DNA of 57,106 bases from Acholeplasmataceae bacterium (lineage in GTDB: Bacteria > Bacillota_I > Bacilli_A > ML615J-28 > CAG-313), in contig DUPC01000053.1 in the NCBI GenBank assembly GCA_012838545.1, positions 1 to 57,106 on the forward strand, read 5' to 3'. Below are positions 43,643-52,333 of this stretch, in pieces. Within the stretch, counting starts at the first letter, position 1. Each line of letters starts with the position of its first letter. Under the pieces are notes generated by a model that was not told where the DNA came from, did no database searches, and worked only from the letters and a program-made list of their open reading frames with translations. The position numbers and the translations under genes are program-made.

Positions 43643-44206
43643 TTACTTAATGAAACCGCGGGTAGCGGAAATATAACCGCCTTGCAAAGTGGTAACATCA
43701 TTACTGATAATCATTGCGGTTTCATCGATATCGTGAATAAGTTTAATGAGTTGTTCTTTACCTTTGCGATTGGTGTATATCATTAATACTGTCCGTTCGG
43801 TATCCTTACCTTTTGCTTGAATCGTAGTCACTCCATAACCATTACTTCGCAACTCCTCTGCAAGCTTGGACCCCTTATCGGCTGAAGTAATCGTTTGAAT
43901 CAAAACTTTTCCGAAAGCCAGATAATTTTCAATTTTTGAACCGACAAAAACACCGGTGGCAAACCCTAAACTGTAAATTATTCCTTTAATCGGTTGTTCG
44001 GAGATTCCCCCAATAACACGGGATGCCACAAAAACCCAAATAGTTACTTCAAAGAAAGCCAAAATAACTCCTTGTTTGCGATAACCTTTATTGATTAAGA
44101 TAATGCGAAGGGTTCCCATCGATACTTCTATAATCCGCGAACAAAAAATCAACAACAATTCCCACCAAGGGATAGTAAGGAATGCATCAACTATTTTTTC
44201 CCACAT
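43643..44206 (-). CDS. UPF0316/YebE-like (DUF2179) membrane protein
   Basis: A protein of about 187 residues with three predicted transmembrane helices (about 12-33, 36-57 and 62-85) and a C-terminal DUF2179-like soluble domain (about 100-175). The sequence EVSMGTLRIILINKGYRKQG and the end VTTLQGGYIS are characteristic of UPF0316. The function is unknown. The ATG at 44206 after GGTGAAA is preferred; upstream starts lack a site. It is the last gene of the module with DUF1538 and PII-like proteins. Confidence 0.88.
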   Translation of the reverse strand: MWEKIVDAFLTIPWWELLLIFCSRIIEVSMGTLRIILINKGYRKQGVILAFFEVTIWVFVASRVIGGISEQPIKGIIYSLGFATGVFVGSKIENYLAFGKVLIQTITSADKGSKLAEELRSNGYGVTTIQAKGKDTERTVLMIYTNRKGKEQLIKLIHDIDETAMIISNDVTTLQGGYISATRGFIK

Positions 44207-44225
44207 ATTTTCACCTTTTATTACT

Positions 44226-45098
44226 TTAATTATTATTAGTTTCTTTGCGACGCAAAATACTAATGATTGGCATGGATGACAAAGTAAAGTTCGAGGATGT
44301 GATATTGTAGGTGTTGGAACCATCCCCTTCTTTTTGTTCCGGATTGGTGAAATACAATTCCGCTACTCCACGAACCTCAACACCAAGTAAACTGGTTATT
44401 AAAATGTTCATTTTTATCTTTGAGAACACATTGATTTGATCCGGAAAAAAGAAATCGCTATATCCCGGAACCACTAAATTAACAATTACATTTTGGCGTT
44501 TGGTATTTTCATTGTATAAAAGATAGGCTCGGGTATCGGATTTTGTGTCTCCGGAAACAAAGATAAAAGAAACACCCGAACGCTCAAATTTCAATTGTTC
44601 AAAATAAATACTCGCAACTACTTTTCCTTCCACCACTTTAAAAGGGATTTTTAAGGATAGGTAGCGGTAATTTTGGGGATTGGCAAGAACATCTTCTACG
44701 TTGATGGTACTATCGAACATATGAAATTCAATATTTTGTTTATGAATATACTTTTCGATATAGCGGGGAGATTCCTCATAAATCAACATTCGGTCCATAA
44801 ATTCAATAATCGAATAGTTATCAGAAGCAAATTGCAATTCGCGAAACATCTCCGCGCGCATGTTGGCATCAAGATTTGCTTTGTTTACGGATTTATTGTG
44901 TAAGTATACTAAATAGCTAAAACTGGTGGTTGAGCAAAAAGAAGCAAAAGCAACAAAAACCGTAGCTAAGCGAACCCCGATTTCATATGAATCATCCATT
45001 AATTCCTTGCCAAAGACAATCAATGAACAAGCAAGCAAGAAGATAATCGCACTGATGATAAGAATGATGATAAAGATATGCGATTTGTTTTTTTTCAC
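44226..45098 (-). CDS. Membrane protein of unknown function with a large C-terminal region
   Basis: A protein of about 290 residues with two predicted transmembrane helices near the N-terminus (about 5-25 and 40-65). The rest (about 75-290) is soluble, likely cytoplasmic, and beta-rich. No known family is recognised. The GTG at 45098, after GGGTGAT, is more likely than the TTG at 45110. It lies 5 bases after the second PII-like gene, and 20 bases before the YebE-like gene, so it belongs to the module. Confidence 0.75.
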   Translation of the reverse strand: MKKNKSHIFIIILIISAIIFLLACSLIVFGKELMDDSYEIGVRLATVFVAFASFCSTTSFSYLVYLHNKSVNKANLDANMRAEMFRELQFASDNYSIIEFMDRMLIYEESPRYIEKYIHKQNIEFHMFDSTINVEDVLANPQNYRYLSLKIPFKVVEGKVVASIYFEQLKFERSGVSFIFVSGDTKSDTRAYLLYNENTKRQNVIVNLVVPGYSDFFFPDQINVFSKIKMNILITSLLGVEVRGVAELYFTNPEQKEGDGSNTYNITSSNFTLSSMPIISILRRKETNNN

Positions 45099-45115
45099 AT
45101 AATCACCCAAATTTT

Positions 45116-45436
45116 TTACATGTTGGAGCCAAAATTAAAGCCAACCGCTTCATCAACCGGTAAAGACAAACAAATGGCATGTGGTTCTTTATTGATTCCA
45201 TGATCTAAATTAATTGCTTGCATAATTGGGCTTGTGTATTGTTCTTCAACAACAATCAAAATAATATCTTTTTCGGGAGAGATGGTAATGCCAAAAAATT
45301 TCTTTACTTCATGCGCGGCCGTTCCACGACCATGCATTATGGTACCGCCTCTAGCCCCTTGGGATTTTGCGGTTTCCATAACCTCTTCCGAAAATCCGTG
45401 ATTACATATTACTATAATAAGATCGTATTTACTCAT
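45116..45436 (-). CDS. PII-like signalling protein, second copy
   Basis: A 106-residue ferredoxin-like protein of the GlnB/PII superfamily. It has the beta-alpha-beta pattern: YDLIIVICNHGFSEEVMETAKSQGARGGTIMHGRGT. GARGGTIMHGRG is the position of the start of the PII T-loop, but the T-loop Tyr of GlnB is absent, so uridylylation is not expected. The pair of PII-like genes next to a transporter suggests a regulator of that transporter by ATP/ADP or another small ligand. It overlaps the first copy by 8 nt. Confidence 0.8.
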   Translation of the reverse strand: MSKYDLIIVICNHGFSEEVMETAKSQGARGGTIMHGRGTAAHEVKKFFGITISPEKDIILIVVEEQYTSPIMQAINLDHGINKEPHAICLSLPVDEAVGFNFGSNM

Positions 45437-45764
45437 TTTTTTCCTCCATTTTTTCTCCTCTTAAAAGACTAAGGGTTTTCTTACCAATGCTTTTTATCGG
45501 TATTGTAAAAGCCACACCAGTTCCTCGTCTCGAAAATTCAAAAAGTTCAAAAATATTTTCCAAAATTTCCGGTGCATCTTTTTTGGAAACAATGCTGAAG
45601 ATTACACTTTTTTCGGTTTCTGCTAACCCAAAATACTGAAGCAATTCAGAGTTTGCGGAACCTTTTCCGTGAAGGATGGTATTGAAATTTACCTTTAATT
45701 CTTCAAACATTTTTAAAACACGGGGACACATTTTTCGGTCAATTATCGTTATCAGTATTTTCAT
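45429..45764 (-). CDS. PII-like signalling protein, first copy
   Basis: A 111-residue protein with the same fold as its neighbour: ILITIIDRKMCPRVLKMFEEL, then NTILHGKGSANSELLQYFGL, and a final beta strand with GVAFTIPIKS. The two share the TI(L/M)HG(K/R)G(S/T) segment and FG(L/I) but differ elsewhere, so they are likely to form a heteromer or to be alternative regulators. The start overlaps the stop of the DUF1538 gene by 4 nt. Confidence 0.78.
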   Translation of the reverse strand: MKILITIIDRKMCPRVLKMFEELKVNFNTILHGKGSANSELLQYFGLAETEKSVIFSIVSKKDAPEILENIFELFEFSRRGTGVAFTIPIKSIGKKTLSLLRGEKMEEKNE

Positions 45765-47239
45765 TTTTCTACCTCATCTAAAAGAATAATTTCATCATCG
45801 CCTGAATCGTCGATTTTTTCTTTCAACTTAATATGATAGATTAACCCCATCACCTGAATCGTAACCAAAGGCGCCATCGCGACAAATGCTACCAAACCGA
45901 ATGCATCGGTAAGAACATTGGTGCCTAAGATGGTTGCGGCTCCTATAACAAACGGAACCAAGAATGTCGAAGTCATCGCCCCCGATACGGCTCCTCCTGA
46001 GTCAAAAGCAATGGCCGAGAATACTTGCGGAACAAAGAAAAGCAAAATTAAGGCGATACCATAGGCTGGAACCAAGAACCATAGAATATTAATTCCTGTT
46101 AATACACGGATACAAGCAAGACCTATTGCCATGGACACACCCACTGACATACTAATCATCATGGCACGACGAGAAATTGCACCGCTGGTAACTTCTTCAA
46201 CTTGTTTATTCAAAACTATTACCGAAGGTTCCGCCAAAACAATTACTGCTCCGAATAACATACCCGCAGGAACTAATAACCAATTATTTTTTAATTCGCC
46301 AAAAGCTTTGCCCAAATAATCTCCAATTGATACAAAACCAGCATTTGCACCCGCTAAAAAGAGAGCTAGGCCAATATAGGTATAAAGAAAACTTATGAGA
46401 ATGCGAATAACTTTCTTTTTCGGAAAATGAAAAACTAAAAAATTAAAAATGAAAAAGAAAATCAAGAACGGTATGATGGCAATTCCAACTTCGATTAGGT
46501 ACTTGCCTAAAAAACCCCAAAGTGTAAACGTTTCGGAAGGACTTTCCGTGGGTGTTGATAGAAATAACCCTGAAATCATTATGGCAAGGATTGGGCCGAT
46601 TGACGCAACTCCTACAAGACCGAAACTATCGTCTTCAGAACGGCTATCCCCACGGGATAGCGATACCCCTAACCCTAATGCCATAATAAATGGCACAGCC
46701 ATTGGTCCGGTGGTCGCACCCCCTGAATCAAACGCTACAGGCACATAGGAAGGATTGACAAAATTAAGAACAAAAGCAATTATAAAAATAAGGGAATAAA
46801 AACCTATAAAAATATAAGATAATTTTATTTGGAAAATAATTCTCAGCAACGCCACAACAACAAAGATACCTACGCCAAAAGCAACTATCAAAATAAAAAT
46901 AAGAGGGGATTCTTTGTTAAATTGTTCAGAAAGAACGAGAATTGCCGGTTCAGAAATCGTAATCATAAAACCGATGAGAAAACCAATTAAAATCAAAAAC
47001 CACAATTTGCGTTTTCTTGTAATATAACTCCCAATGTTTTCTGCAAGCGGCATCATCGATCCGGTCGCACCAAGTGTAAACAAGATTAAACCGATAATCA
47101 ACATAAAGGCTCCGATAAGGAATTCCCCAATATCGGAGGCTTGTGTCCCAAAGATGAGACAGATGATAAGGATAATAATCGTCATTGGTAGGATACTTTG
47201 CAAGGAATCTTTTATTTTTTCTAGTAGTATTTTATTCAA
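45761..47239 (-). CDS. Duplicated DUF1538 membrane protein (candidate transporter)
   Basis: A 492-residue polytopic membrane protein with about 12-14 helices and a clear internal duplication. SEPAILVLSEQFN (about 93-106) matches AEPSVIVLNKQVEE (about 336-350), and FDSGGATTGPMAVPF (about 168) matches FDSGGAVSGAMTSTF (about 410). Repeats with conserved EP and DSGG in the membrane are typical of two-fold pseudo-symmetric transporters. DUF1538 has no established substrate known to me. It starts with TTG at 47239 behind AGGAGG. It leads a five-gene operon with two PII-like proteins, which suggests PII control of transport. Confidence 0.85.
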   Translation of the reverse strand: MNKILLEKIKDSLQSILPMTIIILIICLIFGTQASDIGEFLIGAFMLIIGLILFTLGATGSMMPLAENIGSYITRKRKLWFLILIGFLIGFMITISEPAILVLSEQFNKESPLIFILIVAFGVGIFVVVALLRIIFQIKLSYIFIGFYSLIFIIAFVLNFVNPSYVPVAFDSGGATTGPMAVPFIMALGLGVSLSRGDSRSEDDSFGLVGVASIGPILAIMISGLFLSTPTESPSETFTLWGFLGKYLIEVGIAIIPFLIFFFIFNFLVFHFPKKKVIRILISFLYTYIGLALFLAGANAGFVSIGDYLGKAFGELKNNWLLVPAGMLFGAVIVLAEPSVIVLNKQVEEVTSGAISRRAMMISMSVGVSMAIGLACIRVLTGINILWFLVPAYGIALILLFFVPQVFSAIAFDSGGAVSGAMTSTFLVPFVIGAATILGTNVLTDAFGLVAFVAMAPLVTIQVMGLIYHIKLKEKIDDSGDDEIILLDEVEK

Positions 47240-47281
47240 ATATTTATCCTCCTGTCACAGAATTCATTTATTATATTCCTT

Positions 47282-47310
47282 ATTATATCATTTAAATGCT
47301 ATGATGTAAA
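47282..47310 (-). promoter_or_regulatory. Sigma-A promoter of the DUF1538/PII operon
   Basis: On the minus strand TTTACA (47305-47310), a 17-base spacer, and a perfect TATAAT (47282-47287). The rest of the gap 47311-47455 is AT-rich with no other signal seen. Confidence 0.85.
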
Positions 47311-47455
47311 GCCAAATGAAAATGATAAAATTCTCATACACAATAGCATGTCCCATCATACCTGAAAATATAATATTGACAAAATAAGTCAAATATTTTC
47401 TCTTTAAGTTTATCTTCGCTTGCATATTCTATAAGATGTTTTTTCAAATTGTGTT

Positions 47456-47484
47456 AAAAAATGATCCAAATTAATGGATCATTT
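47456..47484 (-). terminator. Terminator of the hut operon
   Basis: On the minus strand AAATGATCC pairs with GGATCATTT around an eight-base loop, followed by a T run. It lies directly after the fchA stop. Confidence 0.85.
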
Positions 47485-47488
47485 GTTA

Positions 47489-48133
47489 CTATTTGGATAA
47501 TAACCGATTTACTTCCTGAATTCCTTGGTTAAATAGTTTATCCGCTTCTTCTTTTAAACGGAAAACACTGTTTAGGAAGTCATCCTTGGTGGTTTGGTCG
47601 GAAAAATCTTTCATATTAGTTTTGACATTAAAGGTAGCGCCCTCAAAGCCCGCTTTAATTAACAATAGTCCTACTCCAAAGTCGGAGATTGCGGTTTTAT
47701 TGGCATATTTTAGCATTGGGATTGCTAATCTTAAAGCTGACAATGCAATTTCTGCGGTTAGGTGAGGTACCTTCGTGGCAAGGATGGTTGCTTTATTTAG
47801 TTGCTTTTCGCGAATCTTTTGTTCCTTTGGGGTATTTTTAGGAAGTTGCAAGCTATCCATAATGAAGTTGAAAGCGTCCGTATCGCTGTCAACTAATCCA
47901 ATTGCCAAGTTCTTGTGTTGATCTAGTTCCTCGAAAGCCTTTAAATATTCGGTTTTTATTTCCCCGGGGAGCTCTTTAAATTTCTTTTTCCCAATAGTCA
48001 AATGTGCTACCATCCGAATTAGGCTAATGCCTTGGGCCACTGAAAGGGCGGCTACACTTCCCCCGCCCGGAGTTGGGGTTGGAGCATCCACCACTTGCAT
48101 AAATTCCTTGCATGATAGTTCAACTAATTTCAT
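47489..48133 (-). CDS. fchA: Formimidoyltetrahydrofolate cyclodeaminase
   Basis: A 214-residue all-helical protein of the FTCD_C family that converts 5-formimino-THF to 5,10-methenyl-THF plus ammonia. The N-terminus has VVDAPTPTPGGGSVAALSVAQG, the conserved PGGGSVAA stretch of the active site. It is the stand-alone form of the domain fused to formiminotransferase in animals. The ATG at 48133 follows AGGTG and lies one base after the hutI stop. It closes the hut operon. Confidence 0.94.
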   Translation of the reverse strand: MKLVELSCKEFMQVVDAPTPTPGGGSVAALSVAQGISLIRMVAHLTIGKKKFKELPGEIKTEYLKAFEELDQHKNLAIGLVDSDTDAFNFIMDSLQLPKNTPKEQKIREKQLNKATILATKVPHLTAEIALSALRLAIPMLKYANKTAISDFGVGLLLIKAGFEGATFNVKTNMKDFSDQTTKDDFLNSVFRLKEEADKLFNQGIQEVNRLLSK

Positions 48134-48134
48134 T

Positions 48135-49394
48135 TCATACACCTATTATTCTTCCTTGACTTACAACTTGTTTACCGCCGATATAAACATCTTCCACATG
48201 GTTAATGCCAAAACGGTAAATTAAATAATCTAGATTTGGGCAGTCAAAAATAACGAAATCTGCATCCTTTCCCCCTTCAATCGTCCCTTTTGTTTCATCA
48301 AGTCCCAAACTCACAGCCGCATTAATCGTCGTAGCTGTAATTACCTCTTTCGGGGTCATTTTCATCTTCAAACAAGCCACTTGCATGGCGAGCTGAAGGT
48401 TTTCGCAAGGGGAACTTCCGGGATTGTAATCAGTCGCAATTGCCACTCCACAACCTTTCTTTATCATCAAACGAGCGTTGGCGTAATTGCTGTTTAAGTA
48501 AAACGATGTCAATGGCAATAAATTGGCAACAACCCGACCTTTAGCAAGTTGGTCCATATCGCTTTCTTTGGTTGCCATTAAGTGATCAGCAGAAATACAC
48601 CCCAATTCTTGGGCAAGACTTGCTCCTCCCATGGAGACAATCTCATCTGCATGCATCTTTATTCCATACCCAAGTGATTTGGCGAAGGTTAAAAATTCCC
48701 TTGTCTCCTCAAGCGAAAAAACACCGTCTTCGCAAAAGACATCGCAAAACTTTGCTAGGTTTTGCTTTTTTATTTCCTTTATCATTTCTTTCAATAAAGC
48801 AATGAACTTTGGACGGTTATCTTTATATTGAGGGGGTATCGCATGTGCTCCCATGAAAGTATTGATAATCTTTATAGGATGCCTTTGGTCTAAAGTTTTG
48901 GCCACTTCTAATTGTTTTAATTCAGTGGATAGTTCCAAACCATAACCGCTTTTTGCTTCAACCACAGTTGTACCATGTAAAAGCATTCGGTTAAGCGTTT
49001 TTTGGGATTGGTTTAATAAATCATTAAAGGAGGCTTGAGTGGTTTGGGCAACCGTATCAAAGATTCCTCCGCCTTGCTTCAAAATATCCAGATAAGTATA
49101 TCCAGCCAATTTCATCGCCAATTCATGTTCCCGTGACCCAGCATGCACTAAATGGGTATGCGAATCGATTAACCCCGGGGTAATGAGTTTTCCCTGCGCA
49201 TCGATAATTAACGCTGAAGCCTGATATTTTTGATAACCCAATCCGGTACCAACTTCGGTAAACTTACCGTTTTCTACAACAAAATAAGCATTTTTTAATA
49301 TTTGAGCTTCATTCATGTCTTTTCCGGTCCGTAACCCTTTTGAACCTTTTAAAGTTACCAATTCGCCGATGTTTTTAACTACTATGTAACGCAA
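48135..49394 (-). CDS. hutI: Imidazolonepropionase
   Basis: A 419-residue amidohydrolase that opens the imidazolone ring to give N-formimino-L-glutamate. The metal site is intact: PGLIDSHTHLVHAGSREHE near 72, and HADEIVSMGGASLA near 240, with DYNPGSSPC near 320. The TTG at 49394, after AAGGATG, is the apparent start. It comes directly after ftcD. Confidence 0.96.
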   Translation of the reverse strand: MRYIVVKNIGELVTLKGSKGLRTGKDMNEAQILKNAYFVVENGKFTEVGTGLGYQKYQASALIIDAQGKLITPGLIDSHTHLVHAGSREHELAMKLAGYTYLDILKQGGGIFDTVAQTTQASFNDLLNQSQKTLNRMLLHGTTVVEAKSGYGLELSTELKQLEVAKTLDQRHPIKIINTFMGAHAIPPQYKDNRPKFIALLKEMIKEIKKQNLAKFCDVFCEDGVFSLEETREFLTFAKSLGYGIKMHADEIVSMGGASLAQELGCISADHLMATKESDMDQLAKGRVVANLLPLTSFYLNSNYANARLMIKKGCGVAIATDYNPGSSPCENLQLAMQVACLKMKMTPKEVITATTINAAVSLGLDETKGTIEGGKDADFVIFDCPNLDYLIYRFGINHVEDVYIGGKQVVSQGRIIGV

Positions 49395-49396
49395 GG

Positions 49397-50299
49397 CTAT
49401 TCATCCTTCTTTATTAAATGGTATTCAAGGACTTTGTCAACAGATAAATTGCTTAACCCCAAATAATACTCCATCGATTGCGTTAATGCTTCAAGCGGTA
49501 TCATCCCCACGATTTCGCTGCCAATGACGCTAACACCGTAACGGGTAGCTTCCATTTTTACCATTTCAAAAACGCGATAAATACTGTTTTTTTGATAATT
49601 GGTGATATTCATTGTAACTTGAACAATGCCCTTTTCTTTAATTTCGACGGCACCAGCTTTAATATACCTTAAACCTCCGCTGGAATGGCGAATTGTTTTA
49701 GCGATATTTTGTGCTATTTCTTTATTGTCGGTATTTAAACTGATATTATAAGCAATCAAAGGCATTCGTGCCCCTACCGCTACCGCACCGGCTGTAGGAT
49801 GAATTTCTGGTTTTCCAAAATCTGGGTGCCAAAGGGGATTCTTAATTTTGGTTTTCATTCCTTCAAATTCTCCTTTTCGGATATCCGCCAAATTAACCCG
49901 TTGTTCATCAGTGGCTGCTTCTTCATATAAAAAGACCGGCAACCCAAAACGTTCGTAAAGGGCTTGACCTAATCTTTTAGCATAAGAAACGCATTCTTTC
50001 ATTTTGATATTCTGAATCGGCACAAATGGGATAACATCGATAGCGCCCATCCTTGGATGCTCACCTTGATGGTGATTTAAATCAATTAATTCAATTGTTT
50101 TTTCCACCATCGCAAGCAATGGTTCTATCATTGCTTCCGGATCGCCCAGTAAAGTTACAACCGTACGATTGTAACTGGCATCCGGTTCCACGCTTAATAA
50201 TTTGAAACCAGGTTGATTGCGTAATACCGAAACGATTTTTTCGACGGTTTCAAGATTACAACCATCGGAAAAATTCGGAACGCATTGAACTACTTTCAT
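49397..50299 (-). CDS. ftcD: Glutamate formimidoyltransferase
   Basis: A 300-residue enzyme that moves the formimino group of formiminoglutamate to tetrahydrofolate, yielding glutamate. It begins VVQCVPNFSDGCN and has HHQGEHPRMGAIDVIPFVP near 80, the folate and substrate site with the catalytic His. The fold is FTCD_N plus FTCD. It lies between hutU and hutI, with 2-base gaps. Together with fchA it routes histidine carbon into C1 units instead of releasing formamide. Confidence 0.96.
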   Translation of the reverse strand: MKVVQCVPNFSDGCNLETVEKIVSVLRNQPGFKLLSVEPDASYNRTVVTLLGDPEAMIEPLLAMVEKTIELIDLNHHQGEHPRMGAIDVIPFVPIQNIKMKECVSYAKRLGQALYERFGLPVFLYEEAATDEQRVNLADIRKGEFEGMKTKIKNPLWHPDFGKPEIHPTAGAVAVGARMPLIAYNISLNTDNKEIAQNIAKTIRHSSGGLRYIKAGAVEIKEKGIVQVTMNITNYQKNSIYRVFEMVKMEATRYGVSVIGSEIVGMIPLEALTQSMEYYLGLSNLSVDKVLEYHLIKKDE

Positions 50300-50300
50300 G

Positions 50301-52319
50301 TTATTTTCCTCCTTGGGATAATTTGGCTTGGACTAAGGAGCGCAAATAATCCTTATCACAAAAATTTGGTAAAGTTATATGGTTATCAGAACTGTTTTCA
50401 TTAAACTTCGTAGCTGTTTCGATGGATGCGCTATTTCTTGCCCAAGCGCGTCGGGCAACACCCGCCATTACATCCCAGGTAATGGCACTTTTGAGAATCT
50501 CATCGACCTGTTTGCTGCCGTCAAGCAGTAAACCGAAACCGCCATTGATGGCTTTTCCGATTCCGACACCCCCGCCATTGTGAAGGGCAACATAAGTCAT
50601 ACCTCTTGCGGCATTCCCCGCAAACACTTGCGTTGCCATCTCAGCCATAATATTGGAACCGTCTTTAATATTGGCGGTTTCCCTAAATGGCGAATCGGTT
50701 CCGCCCGTATCGTGGTGATCGCGTCCCAGCATGACCGGTCCAATTGTGCCTTCCCTAACCATTTCATTAAACTTTAAGGCTATTTTAACCCGACCAATCG
50801 CATCTTGGTATAAAATCCGCGCTTTGGTGCCCACGACTAAATTATTCTCTTTGGCGTTTTTGATCCAATTATAGTTGTCCAAGTCCTGGAAACGGCGTCC
50901 TGGGTCAATGCATTGCATAGCTGCTTGGTCGGTAGCGTCCAAGTCTTCTTCTTTTCCGCTTAAAACTACCCAACGGAACGGACCATACCCATAGTCAAAA
51001 AGTAATGGTCCCATAATATCTTCCACATAACTTGGCCAGATGAAACCGTCCAAGGGATTTTCGCCGTTTTTGCAAATTTCCTTTATGCCGGAGTCAAAAA
51101 CAGCTTTCATGAAACTATTGCCATAGTCAAAGAAATACGTTCCTCTTTCCACCAATGACTTGATTGCTTGATAGTGCCGGGAAAGTGATGCATCCACCTT
51201 TTGTTTAAATGTTTCGGGATTAGTTTGCAAAAGGAGCGTCCGTTCTTCAAAAGATATTCCTGCCGGACAATAGCCGCCCTCGTAGGCATTGTGACAGGAA
51301 GTTTGGTCGCTTAATAAATCAATTTCTATTTTCGCTTTAACCGCAAACTCCAATAAATCAATGATGTTGCCATAAAAAGCAATGGCAGCCGGTTTTTTAT
51401 CCCTAACGAATTGATTAGCTATTTCAAAGGCTTCTTTCGGAGTCTTGACCACAAAATCAATCCAACCTTGGTCCAAGCGAGTTTGAATGCGCGAATAATC
51501 TACCTCGGCTATCACACCTACTCCCCCCGCAATCCGACAAGCTTTTCCTTGGGCACCGCTCATGCCACCCAAACCGCTGCTGACAAAAAGATGCCCAGCT
51601 AAATCTTTATCCTTGGGGATTCCCAGTTTTGCCCTTCCGGCATTTAACAAGGTGGAGTATGTGCCATGGACAATACCTTGAGGACCGATATACATCCAAC
51701 CTCCGGCAGTCATTTGCCCATATGAAGCAACACCAAGGCTAGCCGCTCGGTTCCAATTGGATAAATCATCATATAAACCGACCATCAACCCGTTGGTAAT
51801 CACTACCCTTGGGGCATTGGGATGTGAGGAAAAAAGCCCCAGTGGATGACCTGACATGACAACCAAAGTTTGGTCTTCTTCCATGATTTGCAAATAACGT
51901 TTAACCAAATGATATTGCATCCAATTCTGCATTACCGCTCCGGTTTCACCGTAAGTGATAAGTTCATAAGGATACAATGCCACATCAAAAGCCAGATTAT
52001 TGTCTATCATCACTTGAATTGCCTTCCCCGCAAGCGTCCTCCCTAAATATTGATCAATCGGCAATCCTTTTGGGGGATTCTTCGGATAAAAACGATAGCC
52101 ATAGATTCGGCCGCGAGTCAATAATTCATCCAAAAACTCCGGCGCGAGCACTTGGTGCCACTTTTGGGGAATATATCTTAAGGCATTTTCCAGGGCTAAT
52201 TCAATTTCCCTTTCCGTTAAAGTAAGTTGACGTTTAGGAGCTCTGCGAATGCCCGTTGGAAAAACCGGGTATTCCGGAAGTTCTGGAAATATTTCTTCTA
52301 AAGTAATATTTATTTTCAT
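50301..52319 (-). CDS. hutU: Urocanate hydratase (long form)
   Basis: A 672-residue NAD+-dependent enzyme that adds water to urocanate to give imidazolonepropionate. The length is over 100 residues more than the Bacillus type (about 550); such longer forms exist in some Bacteroidota and Clostridia, as far as I know. The core has MQNWMQYHLVKRYL, SSGLGGMSGAQGKA (NAD-binding) and GRDHHDTGGTDSPFRETANI, a clear HutU hallmark. The catalytic Cys in QTSCHNAYEGGYCPAG is present. It starts after AGGAGG and lies between hutH and ftcD. Confidence 0.96.
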   Translation of the reverse strand: MKINITLEEIFPELPEYPVFPTGIRRAPKRQLTLTEREIELALENALRYIPQKWHQVLAPEFLDELLTRGRIYGYRFYPKNPPKGLPIDQYLGRTLAGKAIQVMIDNNLAFDVALYPYELITYGETGAVMQNWMQYHLVKRYLQIMEEDQTLVVMSGHPLGLFSSHPNAPRVVITNGLMVGLYDDLSNWNRAASLGVASYGQMTAGGWMYIGPQGIVHGTYSTLLNAGRAKLGIPKDKDLAGHLFVSSGLGGMSGAQGKACRIAGGVGVIAEVDYSRIQTRLDQGWIDFVVKTPKEAFEIANQFVRDKKPAAIAFYGNIIDLLEFAVKAKIEIDLLSDQTSCHNAYEGGYCPAGISFEERTLLLQTNPETFKQKVDASLSRHYQAIKSLVERGTYFFDYGNSFMKAVFDSGIKEICKNGENPLDGFIWPSYVEDIMGPLLFDYGYGPFRWVVLSGKEEDLDATDQAAMQCIDPGRRFQDLDNYNWIKNAKENNLVVGTKARILYQDAIGRVKIALKFNEMVREGTIGPVMLGRDHHDTGGTDSPFRETANIKDGSNIMAEMATQVFAGNAARGMTYVALHNGGGVGIGKAINGGFGLLLDGSKQVDEILKSAITWDVMAGVARRAWARNSASIETATKFNENSSDNHITLPNFCDKDYLRSLVQAKLSQGGK

Positions 52320-52333
52320 ACCAATTAATCCTC

